From assembly GCF_004522235.1 (NCBI RefSeq), contig NZ_SDLT01000030.1:1-42171 (forward strand): a stretch of DNA of 42,171 bases, given 5' to 3'. Source of the stretch: Amycolatopsis nivea. Its GTDB lineage: Bacteria; Actinomycetota; Actinomycetes; Mycobacteriales; Pseudonocardiaceae. Each line of letters begins with the position of its first letter. The stretch's first letter is position 1. Below the pieces are notes generated by a model that did no database searches, was not told the origin of the DNA, and saw only the letters and a program-made list of their open reading frames with translations. Made by a program: the position numbers and the translations under genes. Below, in pieces: positions 1 through 8,257 of this stretch.

Positions 1-56
1 CCCAGACCGTCAGCACAATCAAACTTCGGGGTGCCCCACGCCACCACCACAGCAAT

Positions 57-72
57 GTCGCCGCCAGGCGAC
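57..72 (-). terminator. Hairpin just downstream of pknG
   Basis: A perfect 6-bp stem (GTCGCC / GGCGAC) with a 4-nt loop lies 8 nt after the pknG stop codon. There is no clear T-tract, so it may only stabilise the 3' end. The 79 bases left of pknG are too short to call a gene. Confidence 0.3.
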
Positions 73-79
73 GAGCCCG

Positions 80-3000
80 TCAGGTAAGCGTCCGAGGCCG
101 AATAGCATTAGCCCGATCCACCAACGCAATCCGATCACCAGCGTCATCCGTCAACCGAGCCAACGACCGATAACACCGCTCCAGCCCGAACCGGACGTCC
201 CGCTCCTCCAGCTCACACCCGAGCACCTTCGCAGCAGTAACCGGCTTAGCCTGCCCAGGCACCTTCAGCCAGTCATAAGCCGCCTCAAGCACCTCAGCAC
301 TAAGCCGCGTATGCCGCTCAGCATCAAGATTCAACCGCTGCAACCGCCCAGAAGCGTCCACAAGATCGCCCTCGGTAACAGTCGGATGCTCCCCGGTACC
401 CACACCTTGCGCCCGAGTCTTGATCTTGATAGCAGCAACCTGCGCATCCACATAATGCGTAGAAGTAGCCGGAACCCCTTCCAGCACCTCCACCGCACTC
501 TCCCGCGCCCCTTGCGCCAAATACACCCGCGCAAGCCCGAACGCAGCACTCACATAAGTCCGGTCCGTCCGCCAAACCAGCTCATAGAACCGAGCGGCAC
601 CAAAGTAATCCCCCACGCCCTCAGCACTCACCGCCAACGCCAGCTTCGGCGCGATCTCCCCCGGCAGGTCGTCGTAAACGGCGTCAAACGCCACATGCGC
701 GACCCGCGGCCGACCACCGGCCAGCTCGATCAACCCGCGGTACCAGTCAATCCGCCAGTCATGCGGGAACCCGTGCCGGATCGCCAGATACTGCGCGGCC
801 TGCAACTGCCGCTGCGCCTCCACGAACTCGCCCAGCTCGATCCGGGCACGCACAATCCGCAACCGCACCTCGATCGACTCGCGCGGCGCGGTAGCCAGCG
901 CCTCGATCGCCTCGTGCGGATCCAGCGCGGTCGTCGTAGCCAGCACACCAGCAGCCGGGTCATCCGTGTCGACCTGCGGAATCGGCAGCCCGGCAACGAC
1001 CTCGGCCGCGTCCGGCAACGGCACCCGCTCGCCCTGCTCGGGCACCACGAGATGGACACCGAACGTCCGGCTCTCCGGCCCGAACACCGTCGACGCGGCG
1101 GGCCGCGGCTGACCGGTGCCGAGCGCCATGATCTCGCGCAGAACCCCGGTCAGCTGGTCGGCCATGTCGTCAGCAGCGATGAACCGGCGGTCCGGATCGG
1201 CATGCGTGGCCCGCTTCAGGAACCGGTAGTACGACCCGAAAAGCGCGAACAACGGCACCGCGTCCGGTCCGGGCAGCGTGTTCTTGAACTCGCGGGTGTA
1301 GCCGGCGAACTCGAAGCTCAGCACGGCGAGCGTCCGGCCGACCGTGTACAGGTCCGAGGACACCGACGCGCCCTGTGACGCCAGCTCGGGCGCGCTGTAG
1401 CCGGTGGTGAAGAACAGCGGGCTCTCGTAGTCGTCGATCCGCCGCACCGCGCCGAGGTCGATCAGCTTGAGCTGCTCGCGGGTCTGGATGACGTTGTCCG
1501 GCTTGAGGTCGCAGTACAGCAGGCCCTGGCCGTGCAGGTAGCCGAGCGCGGGCAGGATTTCCAGGCCGTACGCGATGACCTGGCCGATCGGCAGCGGCTC
1601 CGGCCGGTTGCTTTCCCGGTGGTGCTGCAGCGCGAGCTGGCGCAGCGACTGGCCGCCGACGTACTCCATGACGATGTAACCGACGGTGTTGCCGGTCTGC
1701 GCGTCCGGATGCTGCACGAAGTTGTGGATCTTGACGATGTTCGGGTGCTCGACCTCGGCGAGGAACCGCTGTTCGTTCGCCGCGGCGGCCATCGCGGTGG
1801 AGTCGCCGGTGTCGATCAGGCCCTTCAGCACGACCCAGCGGTCGGACACGTTGTGGTCCTTGGCCAGGTAGATCCAGCCGAGACCGCCGTAGGCGAGCGC
1901 GCCGAGCACCTCGTACTGGCCGCCGACGACCTCGTGCGCCTTCAGCTTCGCGATGAACGAGAACGGCGTGCCGCACTTCTCGCAGGTGCCCTCGGGTTCG
2001 CCCGGCTGACCGTCCTTGCCGCGGCCGACCTTCGCGCTGCAGTTGCCGCAGAACCGCTTGTCCTCGGCCACGACCGGGTTGGCCAGCACCGCGGTCGACG
2101 GATCGCGGTACGGCACCGGAGGCACGTCGATGAGCCCCGCGCCGAGCCGTCCGCGCCGGGAGCGGCGGGTGCCGCGCGAGCCAGTGCGCCGGGAGGTGCC
2201 GGGGAACGAACCCGTGCCAGTACCGGTACCGGTGCCTTGCGAGCCCTGCGAACCGTGGGTGCCGGTGCCATGGCCTTCGCTGCCGCCCGACGGCAGGACG
2301 CTGTCTGTGCCGTGGTCGGGCAGCGGGCCGCCGTCGGCGGGGGCCACCCGCGGGGTCGGCGGCATGATGCTCTGGGTGTGCGGCGTCGGGCTGGCGAGCA
2401 CGCTGGTCGGCATCGGCGCGGCCGGGTCGACGGGGGCGACCGGCTGGTTCGACTGCGGCAGGATCACCGGCGCGAGGTCGCCCGGCGGACGCGTGGGGGC
2501 GTCGCCGCCGTCAGCCGGGGGCTTGCCCTGCGCGGCGGCGCCCATCGGGATCGGACCGGAGTTCGGTCCGGTGGCGCGGTTCTCCGGCGGACGCGACGGG
2601 CGGTTCCCCTGCGCTTGCTGCGGATGGTTCGGCGGGGCCGGCCGCTGTCCGGTGCGCGATTGCGGCGGATAGGGCTGCCCCTGCGACGGCGGCGCGGGCT
2701 GTCCCGGATACGGCTGGCCTTGCGACGGCGGCTGCCCCTGCGGACGGCCCTGCGGCGGCATCGGCTGGCCCCCGCGCGGAGCCGGACGGCCCTGCGTCCG
2801 CGGCTGCTGCCCGGCCTGCCCCGGCTGCGCCTGTCCCGGCTGAGCGGGCTGGCCCGACGGCGCGGCCTGTCCCGGCTGACCTTGCGGACCGCCTCGCTGA
2901 GCTGACTGACCCTGCTGCCCGCCCTGCGGACGCTGCACCGGAGCGTTGATCAACGTCTCGGCGTCCGGATCGGCCTGCGGGTTCAGCCGCCCGGACACCG

Positions 3001-3151
3001 ACGGTTCCGGGGTGTCCCAGCGCACGGGCGGCGGCGGGGTCCACGAAGCGTCGGCCGCCTCGCCCCGCCCGGACGGCTGGTCCGCGGCCTTCGCCTCGTC
3101 GCCGTCCCCGTCCGGTGCTGCGTGCCGAGGACGGCGCGCCTCCTCCGACAC
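80..3151 (-). CDS. pknG: Serine/threonine protein kinase PknG
   Basis: Soluble PknG-type Ser/Thr kinase, in other actinobacteria known to control glutamate and 2-oxoglutarate metabolism through the FHA protein GarA. The N-terminal ~350 residues are low-complexity, rich in Pro, Gln and Gly, and far longer than the short disordered tail of mycobacterial PknG. A rubredoxin-like metal site with two CxxC pairs (FCGNC, CEKC) starts near residue 367. The kinase domain begins near 409 with a Gly-rich loop (YGGLGWIY), then the catalytic YCDLKPDN near 549 and DLG in place of DFG, all typical of PknG. The C-terminal ~270 residues are TPR-like. GTG at 3151 is chosen because a GGGAGG Shine-Dalgarno sits 5 nt upstream; an in-frame start at 3178 is possible. 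It is the last gene of the glnX-glnH-pknG operon. The final ~170 codons switch to T-ending codons, unlike the rest of the gene. Confidence 0.95.
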   Translation of the reverse strand: MSEEARRPRHAAPDGDGDEAKAADQPSGRGEAADASWTPPPPVRWDTPEPSVSGRLNPQADPDAETLINAPVQRPQGGQQGQSAQRGGPQGQPGQAAPSGQPAQPGQAQPGQAGQQPRTQGRPAPRGGQPMPPQGRPQGQPPSQGQPYPGQPAPPSQGQPYPPQSRTGQRPAPPNHPQQAQGNRPSRPPENRATGPNSGPIPMGAAAQGKPPADGGDAPTRPPGDLAPVILPQSNQPVAPVDPAAPMPTSVLASPTPHTQSIMPPTPRVAPADGGPLPDHGTDSVLPSGGSEGHGTGTHGSQGSQGTGTGTGTGSFPGTSRRTGSRGTRRSRRGRLGAGLIDVPPVPYRDPSTAVLANPVVAEDKRFCGNCSAKVGRGKDGQPGEPEGTCEKCGTPFSFIAKLKAHEVVGGQYEVLGALAYGGLGWIYLAKDHNVSDRWVVLKGLIDTGDSTAMAAAANEQRFLAEVEHPNIVKIHNFVQHPDAQTGNTVGYIVMEYVGGQSLRQLALQHHRESNRPEPLPIGQVIAYGLEILPALGYLHGQGLLYCDLKPDNVIQTREQLKLIDLGAVRRIDDYESPLFFTTGYSAPELASQGASVSSDLYTVGRTLAVLSFEFAGYTREFKNTLPGPDAVPLFALFGSYYRFLKRATHADPDRRFIAADDMADQLTGVLREIMALGTGQPRPAASTVFGPESRTFGVHLVVPEQGERVPLPDAAEVVAGLPIPQVDTDDPAAGVLATTTALDPHEAIEALATAPRESIEVRLRIVRARIELGEFVEAQRQLQAAQYLAIRHGFPHDWRIDWYRGLIELAGGRPRVAHVAFDAVYDDLPGEIAPKLALAVSAEGVGDYFGAARFYELVWRTDRTYVSAAFGLARVYLAQGARESAVEVLEGVPATSTHYVDAQVAAIKIKTRAQGVGTGEHPTVTEGDLVDASGRLQRLNLDAERHTRLSAEVLEAAYDWLKVPGQAKPVTAAKVLGCELEERDVRFGLERCYRSLARLTDDAGDRIALVDRANAIRPRTLT

Positions 3152-3223
3152 AACTACCTCCCGAGCTCCCCGCGGCAAACCTGCCGCTCAAAAAGTACAA
3201 CTCACGCAGCGCGACTGGCCAGG

Positions 3224-4192
3224 TCACCCGTATTGCGGGGACGGCGGGTTCGCCGGCCCCAGCCGGGCGCCGACCCAGTTCTGGTAACTGCTCGCCCAGG
3301 TGCCGTCGCCGCGGATCTTGTCCAGCACCGCGTTCACGAAGCGGACCAGGTCCTCCTCGTCCTTCGGGACCCCGACGCCGTAATTCTCCTGTGTCATCGG
3401 ATCGCCCGCGACCTTCACCGTCGGGTCCTGCGCGGCCATGCCCGCCAGGATCGTGTCGTCGGTGGACACCGCGTCGACCTGGCCCTGCTGCAGCATCACG
3501 AGGCAATCCGACCAGTTCGGCACCGACACCGCGACCGGTTTGGCCGGGTCGGTGGCGATCTTCGCGAGCGAGGTCGACTTCGCCGCCGCGCACACGCGTT
3601 TCCCGGCGAGGTCGGTCAGCGACTGCGCGTTGGACGACTTCGGCACCAGGATCTTCTGCCCGGCCACGTAGTACACCGACGAGAACTGCACCTGCTTCCG
3701 GCGCGCGCAGGTGATGCTGTAGGTCCGGACCACCACGTCGACCTGGTGTTCCTTGAGCACGTTCTCCCGCTGCGACGACGTGATCGCCCGGTACTGCACG
3801 TGGCCCTCGGAACTGCCGAAAATCGCCTTGGCGATCTCGTTGACCAGGTCGATGTCGAAGCCTTCGAGCTTGCCGGTCTTCGGATTCCGGAAGCCGAACA
3901 GATAGGTCGTCTGGTCGACGCCCGCGATGAGCTTCCCGCGCTGTTTGATCTTCTGCAGGCTCGGCCCGGAGGTGTCCAGACCATTCGGAGCGAGGCTGGC
4001 GAGCGGGTTGCAGCTGGTGTCGGAATCGCCGCCGGCCGCGGCGTCCGGGCCGCCGACGCCCGCCGGGGCGGGCCAGGCCGCGTCAGTGACCGGCGCGGCC
4101 TCCATCGGCTGGACCGCCGTCCCGCAGGCGGCGGCGAGAACCGCGACCACCGCGAGCACGGCAGTCCGGACGAAGTGCCGCGACCGGATCAC
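3224..4192 (-). CDS. glnH: Glutamine/amino-acid-binding lipoprotein GlnH
   Basis: Periplasmic-type solute-binding protein of family 3 (322 aa), expected outside the membrane and anchored through a lipid. The N-terminus has basic residues (MIRSRHF), a hydrophobic stretch and a Cys in VLAAACG that fits a lipobox, although the -3 residue is Ala. The binding fold follows: KLIAGVDQTTYLFGFRN, EGFDIDLVNEIAKAIFG and a late DDTILAG segment. GTG at 4192 is chosen because it overlaps the glnX stop as GTGA and has GAGGGAG upstream; the reading frame stays open much further upstream, but that part is antisense-like noise inside glnX. In mycobacteria GlnH binds Glu, Gln or Asp and signals through GlnX to PknG. 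No ABC permease or ATPase lies nearby, which supports a sensor role rather than uptake. Confidence 0.92.
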   Translation of the reverse strand: MIRSRHFVRTAVLAVVAVLAAACGTAVQPMEAAPVTDAAWPAPAGVGGPDAAAGGDSDTSCNPLASLAPNGLDTSGPSLQKIKQRGKLIAGVDQTTYLFGFRNPKTGKLEGFDIDLVNEIAKAIFGSSEGHVQYRAITSSQRENVLKEHQVDVVVRTYSITCARRKQVQFSSVYYVAGQKILVPKSSNAQSLTDLAGKRVCAAAKSTSLAKIATDPAKPVAVSVPNWSDCLVMLQQGQVDAVSTDDTILAGMAAQDPTVKVAGDPMTQENYGVGVPKDEEDLVRFVNAVLDKIRGDGTWASSYQNWVGARLGPANPPSPQYG

Positions 4193-5577
4193 CGGTACTC
4201 CCTCAGTCTCTCTCGCACGCCGACTGTGATGCCGCCCGCCGCGAGCACCGCCAGCACCCCGACGCCCGCCGCGAGCGCGGTGAGCGCGTTGTCGCCGGAT
4301 CTGGTGCTGTCGAGGAATTCCTGCCGGCAGACGTCGATCGCGGCCTGGAGGTTCGTGTCGAGCCGCGCGAACGCGGCGGCGGCGCTGTTCGGGCTCACGC
4401 TCGTCGCGAAGTCGACGGCTTCCTGGTACTGCCCGCCGTCGTCGAGGCGGCGGACCTGAAGGTGGGCCAGCGACCATTCGCGCGCGGCCTGTTCCGCCGC
4501 TTCGATCTTCTGCTCGCCCGCGGTGCCGGAGGCGAGGCCGCGCGCGTCGCCGAGCAGGCCGCCCTTGCCGTCTGCGCCGACGAGCTTCTCGGCCAGCTTG
4601 ATGAACTGCTGCTCGTACGCGCCGCCGTCGCCGCGCGCGACCAGCGTCAGGGTTTCGTCCGCGCGGGCCTGCAGCGCGTAGATCCGGGCGCGAACCAGGA
4701 TGTCGACCTGCGACGTGCCGTCGGTGCGCCCGGTCGCGACGAGACTGCCCTGCACGACGAGCGCGACCGCGCCCCACAGCAGCGACAGCACGATGCAGCC
4801 GGTGGCCACGAGCAATCCGATGTTCAGCACCCGGTTCGTCCGCCGGGTCAGGTAGATCTGCGCGGCCACGAGCGCCGCGAGGAGCACGACGACCAGCGCG
4901 ACCGCCACCCACGGCACGTCGCTGCTGCTGTCCTGCTCGCCGGTGAGCTTCTGCGTGTGCGCCTTGTAGAGCTCGTCCGCGGCGGGCAGGATCGTCGTGC
5001 GCATCAGCTGCGAGGCCTCGCGCAGATACGAAGCGCCGGACGGGAAACCCTGCCGGTTGTTGGCGCGCGCGGTCTCGACGATCCCGGTGTAGACCGGGAC
5101 CTTCTGGTTCAGGATGTCCACCTGGTGGGCGGCGGTGCCGACGTCAGTGGTGTCGGACGCCGCGCGGGCGAGCGCGGATCCCGCTTCGGCGATGTCCTGC
5201 TCGTACCGCTTCCGCAGCGCGGGCGGTTCGGTGCCGACGGAAAGAAAAGCGCTGGCCGCGGTCGCGTCCGCGTCCGACAGCGAGCGGAACACCTGCTGCG
5301 CGGCCGCCGCGAGAGGTTCGCGGTGGTCGATCAGGCCGTTGATGGTGTTGTCCTTGTCCTTCACCGACAACACGCCCACGAGCCCGGCCACCAGCGAAAG
5401 CAGCACCAGCGCGACCGCGATCAGCGAAAGCTTGCCGGGCGTGGTGGTCGTGGATCTGACGACCGCGCGCACCGCCTGCCCGGGCAGGTCCAGCAGCCCG
5501 GCGATTCCGCTGCGGCCCCGAAATTTCTCCGGTGGGGGCTCGGCAGTCGTTTCCGGCCGCGTCGCAGTGCTGCTCAT
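4189..5577 (-). CDS. glnX: Membrane sensor protein GlnX
   Basis: Integral membrane protein (462 aa) proposed in mycobacteria to relay amino-acid occupancy of GlnH to the cytoplasmic kinase PknG. Four hydrophobic segments are visible: near residues 50-72, 220-240, 248-276 and 430-455. They leave two extracytoplasmic helical domains rich in Ala, Asp and Glu, a layout like methyl-accepting or histidine-kinase sensor regions but with no kinase domain of its own. The ATG at 5577 is preceded by GGGGAGG. The gene overlaps glnH by 4 bp, so the two are translationally coupled. The 91 bp upstream, before the AcoX-like gene, should hold the operon promoter. The function is inferred from conserved gene order and topology. 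Confidence 0.85.
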   Translation of the reverse strand: MSSTATRPETTAEPPPEKFRGRSGIAGLLDLPGQAVRAVVRSTTTTPGKLSLIAVALVLLSLVAGLVGVLSVKDKDNTINGLIDHREPLAAAAQQVFRSLSDADATAASAFLSVGTEPPALRKRYEQDIAEAGSALARAASDTTDVGTAAHQVDILNQKVPVYTGIVETARANNRQGFPSGASYLREASQLMRTTILPAADELYKAHTQKLTGEQDSSSDVPWVAVALVVVLLAALVAAQIYLTRRTNRVLNIGLLVATGCIVLSLLWGAVALVVQGSLVATGRTDGTSQVDILVRARIYALQARADETLTLVARGDGGAYEQQFIKLAEKLVGADGKGGLLGDARGLASGTAGEQKIEAAEQAAREWSLAHLQVRRLDDGGQYQEAVDFATSVSPNSAAAAFARLDTNLQAAIDVCRQEFLDSTRSGDNALTALAAGVGVLAVLAAGGITVGVRERLREYR

Positions 5578-5637
5578 CCCCGATCCTCCCCGTGTGCCAC
5601 TCGCAGAAGGTAGCCGGTCGGGCGAGGCGCAGCGAAC

Positions 5638-5654
5638 GACACCCGGAAGGTGTC
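5638..5654 (-). terminator. Hairpin after the AcoX/NAD-kinase-like gene
   Basis: A perfect 6-bp stem (GACACC / GGTGTC) with a 5-nt loop lies 14 nt beyond the stop of the NAD-kinase-like gene and ahead of glnX. The following bases are GTTCGC, with no T-run. Its position fits termination or attenuation before the glnX operon. Confidence 0.35.
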
Positions 5655-5668
5655 ACCTGCACGTGATC

Positions 5669-6724
5669 TCAGCCAGCGCACTGACCGCGGCTTCGACCTT
5701 TCTCACCGGTTCCGCTCGTAGCGGTACTGCGTAGCAACCCCTGGGTTGCCGCTTCGGCCATTGCCGCACGTACGTCGACGCACCACGGGCCGTCGGCGCG
5801 CAGTTCGACGTACGCTCCTTCGCCGTTTTTCAGTTCCAGTTCGCGTTCTCCGTCTACCGCGATAACGCCGCCACCTGCGGCAAGGTCCACGCGTACGCCG
5901 GGACGCAGCACTCCCCAGCCACGTACGCCGACTGGACGCACCACGCCAGGCGCGATCGCGGCGTGCACCACGTACGCGGAACTGTCGACCGGACCAAGCT
6001 GCAGCGCCACACCGTCCGCACTGGAACGAGAGCTCGGACACAGCTGTCCGGCGATGCTCGACAGGCCAATGCCGTCCGGCTCGGCGAAGGTGCAGTACAG
6101 CTCAGTGAGCGCGGTCGGATCCCAGAGCGCCTTCGCGCCGACGTGTTTGTTCATCGAGACCGCGACGTCCACGAGCGCGATCTCGCGACGGTTCTTGGTG
6201 ACGACCTCGAGCATGCTGACTCGCTGGGTGACGAGATCGGCGTCGACCTGGCCGCTCGCGACCATCCCGGCGGCGAGCCCGGCCACAGTGGCTTCTCCGG
6301 CCTGCGGAAACGCGTTGTTGGTGCCAGTCGGCAGCGCAAGCAGCGGGACGTCGCCGCACGCCTTCGCAGCGACGCGGGCCGTGCCGTCGCCGCCGAGGCA
6401 CACGATCACGCCCGCTCCGGCCTCGACCATCCGGCGCACCGCGTTGATGGTGTCCTGCGCGGTGCCGGTGAGGGTGTCCTCGTCGCAGAACTCCACGCGG
6501 GGCAGCGGCTCGCGGCCGAGGTCGCGCAGCACGGCGGCGGAGATACCGCTGAGGTCAGTGGACAGCAGAGCACGCTCGACGCCGGTCACCGCGAACGCCG
6601 ACAGCAGCCGGCGCACCAGATTGGCCTTCTCCTCGACCGGGACGGCCGACGCCTGCGTGACGAGTCTTCGGATGTCCTGACCGGACGCCGGGTTCGCCAC
6701 GATCCCCGCAACGACTACCCCCAT
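5669..6724 (-). CDS. ATP-NAD kinase / AcoX-like protein
   Basis: Member of the ATP-NAD kinase superfamily, AcoX branch (351 aa). The N-terminus has IVANPASGQD, and the diagnostic GGDGTAR phosphate-binding motif is near residue 111, followed by LPTGTNNAFP. The C-terminal half is the beta-rich domain of this superfamily. AcoX proteins are often encoded with acetoin dehydrogenase genes, but none is present here, so the substrate is uncertain: NAD or another diphosphate-containing or lipid-like substrate are all possible. The ATG at 6724 is chosen because the conserved NPASG strand begins right after it, with GAGGGG upstream; the frame is open to 6883 without conserved sequence. It stands alone, 142 bp from the metallochaperone gene on the same strand. 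Confidence 0.85.
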   Translation of the reverse strand: MGVVVAGIVANPASGQDIRRLVTQASAVPVEEKANLVRRLLSAFAVTGVERALLSTDLSGISAAVLRDLGREPLPRVEFCDEDTLTGTAQDTINAVRRMVEAGAGVIVCLGGDGTARVAAKACGDVPLLALPTGTNNAFPQAGEATVAGLAAGMVASGQVDADLVTQRVSMLEVVTKNRREIALVDVAVSMNKHVGAKALWDPTALTELYCTFAEPDGIGLSSIAGQLCPSSRSSADGVALQLGPVDSSAYVVHAAIAPGVVRPVGVRGWGVLRPGVRVDLAAGGGVIAVDGERELELKNGEGAYVELRADGPWCVDVRAAMAEAATQGLLRSTATSGTGEKGRSRGQCAG

Positions 6725-6866
6725 CGAGCACCCCTCAGTCCACTGCCGCCAGGGGACCAGCACACGCGTCCGGTCACGCGGAGGAAAGGGTTGCACGGAC
6801 GTTGCATCGGCCGTGCCTCCACGCCGGCCAGAGCCTACCCTGGGTTCCCGCGTGGCTACCCGTCGT

Positions 6867-7088
6867 TCAAACGAGAGAAGCAAGCCCTTCGTAGGTGTAC
6901 CCGGCTTCTTCGACCGCCGCGCGGACGGCGGTCTCGTCGAGGGCTTCGGCGCTGCGGACCGTCACGTGCCCGGTTTCGACGTCGACGGTCACGTTCTCGA
7001 CCCCGGGCACCTCGGTCAGTTCCTCGGTGACCGACTGCGCGCAGTGGCCGCAGGACATGCCGGTGACGAGGTAGGTGTTTTCGCTCAT
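6867..7088 (-). CDS. CopZ-like heavy-metal-associated domain protein
   Basis: A 73-residue single HMA domain, the size of a cytosolic copper chaperone. The metal-binding motif GMSCGHC (MxCxxC) is near residues 10-16, and the ferredoxin-like fold ends with GYTYEG. Such proteins carry Cu(I) to P-type ATPases or copper-responsive regulators. No copper ATPase or CsoR gene is in the window, so the partner is unknown. The start MSENTY is chosen because the domain begins immediately after it; the upstream extension in the same frame has no conserved sequence. Confidence 0.9.
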   Translation of the reverse strand: MSENTYLVTGMSCGHCAQSVTEELTEVPGVENVTVDVETGHVTVRSAEALDETAVRAAVEEAGYTYEGLASLV

Positions 7089-7219
7089 GCCCGCGAGCCT
7101 ACGAGCATCCGGGCAGTCCACGATCGGGTGATCCACAATGGCCGGTCCGGCATACAAAGCCTTGTCCGGCAAGACAATCCGCATGGTGGGACGAGCGCTC
7201 GGCGGCAGAGACGAAAGAA

Positions 7220-7249
7220 GCCACCACCCCCGCAACCGGGAGTGGTGGC
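7220..7249 (-). terminator. Rho-independent terminator of the cold-shock gene
   Basis: On the minus strand an 8-bp GCCACCAC / GTGGTGGC stem, extended by three G:C pairs across a bulged base, is followed by TTCTTTCGTCT. It begins 21 nt after the csp stop codon. Confidence 0.7.
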
Positions 7250-7270
7250 GACTTAGCGATTAGACGCAGG

Positions 7271-7474
7271 TCAGATCAGGCTGACCGACGTGGCCTGCGG
7301 GCCCTTCTGGCCCTGGCCGATCTCGAACTGCACGCGAGCGTTCTCCTCGAGGGTACGGAAACCGTTGCCCTGGATCTCGCTGTAGTGCACGAAGACGTCG
7401 CCGCCGCCGTTGTCGGGAGTGATGAAGCCGAACCCCTTCTCGGAGTTGAACCACTTCACGGTGCCCTCAGTCAT
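7271..7474 (-). CDS. Cold-shock protein (CspA family)
   Basis: A 67-residue single cold-shock domain that binds single-stranded RNA or DNA and acts as an RNA chaperone. RNP1 (KGFGFI) is at residues 13-18 and RNP2 (VFVHY) at 27-31; the N-terminus GTVKWFN and the C-terminus GPQATSV are canonical. The length is normal for the family. A GGAG lies 9 nt before the ATG. A long leader of about 146 nt precedes it and a rho-independent terminator follows, so it is a monocistronic unit. It could be the major CspA-type protein or one of several paralogues; the window cannot tell. Confidence 0.96.
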   Translation of the reverse strand: MTEGTVKWFNSEKGFGFITPDNGGGDVFVHYSEIQGNGFRTLEENARVQFEIGQGQKGPQATSVSLI

Positions 7475-7656
7475 CTAAACAATCTCCATACATAACACCA
7501 AAACAGGAAGCCGACCGACGTCCTGGGCCCAGACACGGGCGAGATGCGTTCCCCAGAGAGGAGGCCCACGCCCGCTGAGTTCTGCGAGCGTGCTTTACCA
7601 CGAACACAAAAATCGAGACCAACTAAAGTAAAGCACAGCGGAGCGGGCGCGGACAA
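7475..7656 (-). promoter_or_regulatory. Promoter and long 5' leader of the cold-shock gene
   Basis: On the minus strand, TTGTCC (7651-7656) and TTTACT (7627-7632) are separated by 18 bp, giving a start near 7620 and a leader of about 146 nt. The leader is much more AT-rich than its surroundings, especially next to the start codon. Long structured leaders are known to control csp mRNAs at low temperature. The promoter match is moderate. Confidence 0.5.
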
Positions 7657-7685
7657 GCCGACTCACCCCAGTTCGCGAAGCCGGG

Positions 7686-7961
7686 TCACTCCCCGCTGGC
7701 GTGGCGGAGCGGCGCACCGAACGGCGAGCGCCAGTCGGCGCCCTGATCAGGCGCGACCACGGCTACGTCGTGGGCTTCCGCGCTGGCGCTGAACAGCACC
7801 GGAACCACGCCGGACCGGGTCTGGGCAGGCACCTCGACGGCCTGGCCCTGTTCCGGCTCCTCGCGCACTACCGACACCAGCGCACCGGCCCGCGCGGACC
7901 GGGCCCGGCCGCGAGCCGTCGCCGCGGCGGTACGGGATTTCCCGTCCTTTTCGTCGGCCAT
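7686..7961 (-). CDS. Small hypothetical protein
   Basis: A 91-residue protein of unknown function. The N-terminal third is basic and Ala/Arg-rich (SRTAAATARGRARSAR); the rest holds a hydrophobic VVPVLFSASAEAHDVAVVAP segment and ends HASGE. No recognised domain, signal peptide or membrane helix is seen. The ATG at 7961 has GAGGGGAG 6-7 nt upstream, which decides the start, and codons are strongly G/C-ending as in real genes here. It lies upstream of the csp promoter on the same strand. The next 296 bp (7962-8257) show no gene. An antisense frame over the same bases is less convincing. Confidence 0.55.
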   Translation of the reverse strand: MADEKDGKSRTAAATARGRARSARAGALVSVVREEPEQGQAVEVPAQTRSGVVPVLFSASAEAHDVAVVAPDQGADWRSPFGAPLRHASGE

Positions 7962-8257
7962 GACGAACTCCCCTCGTTCCTTCCCCGCGGCAAGCGGGGC
8001 GATGACCGCGATGGTGCCATCCGGCACCGACAAAATCCGGCCGAAACCGGTTGTCCCCACCCCTGAAACGCGCCGAATGGCCGCGAACCGAGCCGGGGAA
8101 CGTGTCCACCCGGGAATTTCCCCAACCGAACGCCAGCGAACCTCGCCGGGCGAACCGGGTCCGGATGCCGAACCCCGGGAACACCGTCAGGTTACCTGAG
8201 CCAACCCCCGCCAGCTACCGAACATTCCCGGCGTTTCCCTGTGTTCTCAGGAAGATT

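Noticed and set aside
7701..8066. Plus-strand frame over the small hypothetical gene
   Set aside because: The minus-strand frame has a good Shine-Dalgarno and G/C-ending codons; the plus frame has neither.
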